From NCBI RefSeq assembly GCF_036178845.1, contig NZ_CP108071.1, forward strand, positions 245,937-309,936: a DNA stretch of 64,000 bases. Direction: 5' to 3'. The translations under genes were made by a program, and so were the position numbers. The notes below the pieces were generated by a model. It saw only the letters and a list, made by a program, of their open reading frames with translations. It had not been told where the DNA came from and ran no database searches. Positions 63,856 through 64,000 of this stretch are shown one piece after another (the stretch's first letter is position 1; each line of letters starts with the position of its first letter). The stretch comes from Streptomyces sp. NBC_00271. GTDB lineage: Bacteria; Actinomycetota; Actinomycetes; Streptomycetales; Streptomycetaceae.

Positions 63856-63963
63856 GTGCTCATCCCCCGCCCGCGCCGCCGGATAGGCCGGCCCCGCCCG
63901 CAGCGGCCCGGCCCCCGCTACCCGCACCGCCCTGCCCGTATCGCCCCGGCCTGGAGCCGGTGA
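63856..63963 (+). CDS. Very small Arg/Pro-rich frame
   Basis: 35 codons from GTG 63856 (CTGGAGGACC upstream): VLIPRPRRRIGRPRPQRPGP then RYPHRPARIAPAWSR. Its TGA shares a base with the next ATG (TGATG), which favours translation. May act only in coupling. Confidence 0.4.
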   Translation: MLIPRPRRRIGRPRPQRPGPRYPHRPARIAPAWSR

Positions 63964-64000
63964 TGGACGAAGCCGCCTTCAACGCAGACGTGTTCCTGGA
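63963..64000 (+). CDS. Start of next gene, cut by the window edge
   Basis: MDEAAFNADVFL is readable from ATG 63963 before the window ends. It is coupled to the preceding small frame. Product cannot be named from 12 residues; replication or integrase genes of the element would be expected further right. Confidence 0.4.
   Translation, partial: MDEAAFNADVFL

Overview
The window is high-GC DNA with actinomycete codon use (GTG and TTG starts, GGAGG ribosome sites, GTGA/ATGA gene overlaps). A tap-tpg telomere-replication pair points to the accessory part of a linear Streptomyces-type replicon, either a chromosome arm or a linear plasmid. No telomere, rRNA or tRNA gene was recognised.

Left part (1-21.6 kb) is a mobile-element graveyard around a few cargo genes. 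From 1 to 9.06 kb there is a nested stack read on the minus strand: an IS110 transposase fragment, interrupted by the 3' remnant of a group II intron (A). A second, otherwise full-length group II intron (B, 304-8727) sits in the domain V loop of A. Intron B is itself interrupted by an ISL3-type element (6488-8260) and by a third group II intron (C, about 2209-6404). Intron C is split by a large-serine-recombinase element (2951-5209). Next come a PAS-GAF-SpoIIE phosphatase, an orphan class I terpene synthase, an IS1182 element, a small membrane protein, the tap-tpg telomere pair with an unknown third gene, a truncated zeta toxin and a frameshifted secreted RHS/polymorphic-toxin N-terminus.

Middle part (21.6-33.4 kb): a DUF6300-like protein overlaps an extra dnaE. 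These are followed by a TcmP / Gp37-Gp68 (three-Cys-motif) pair, a shortened Tap-like protein, a DNA-binding gene split cleanly by an IS21 element, and a Tap-like HTH-only protein.

CRISPR part (33.6-46.3 kb): a complete type I-E effector set (cas3 divergent from cse1-cse2-cas7-cas5-cas6e) lies between two arrays of about 30 and 38 repeats. The adaptation genes are gone: cas1 is not recognisable and only the first codons of cas2 survive, fused to array 1. The cas-proximal repeats of both arrays are degenerate, and the far end of array 2 is cut by an IS21 remnant. The system looks able to interfere but not to acquire spacers.

Right part (46.5-64 kb): an HTH regulator / L-asparaginase / PPC-domain (DUF296) operon, then the transfer and regulatory part of an actinomycete integrative-conjugative element (or plasmid). 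The latter has a KorSA-like GntR repressor with a cluster of GGTACC palindromic operators and a long plus-strand run of small genes ending in a TraB-like FtsK translocase and small membrane proteins. Hairpin terminators separate its gene groups. Integrase, excisionase and replication genes are not in the window; the element runs off the right edge.
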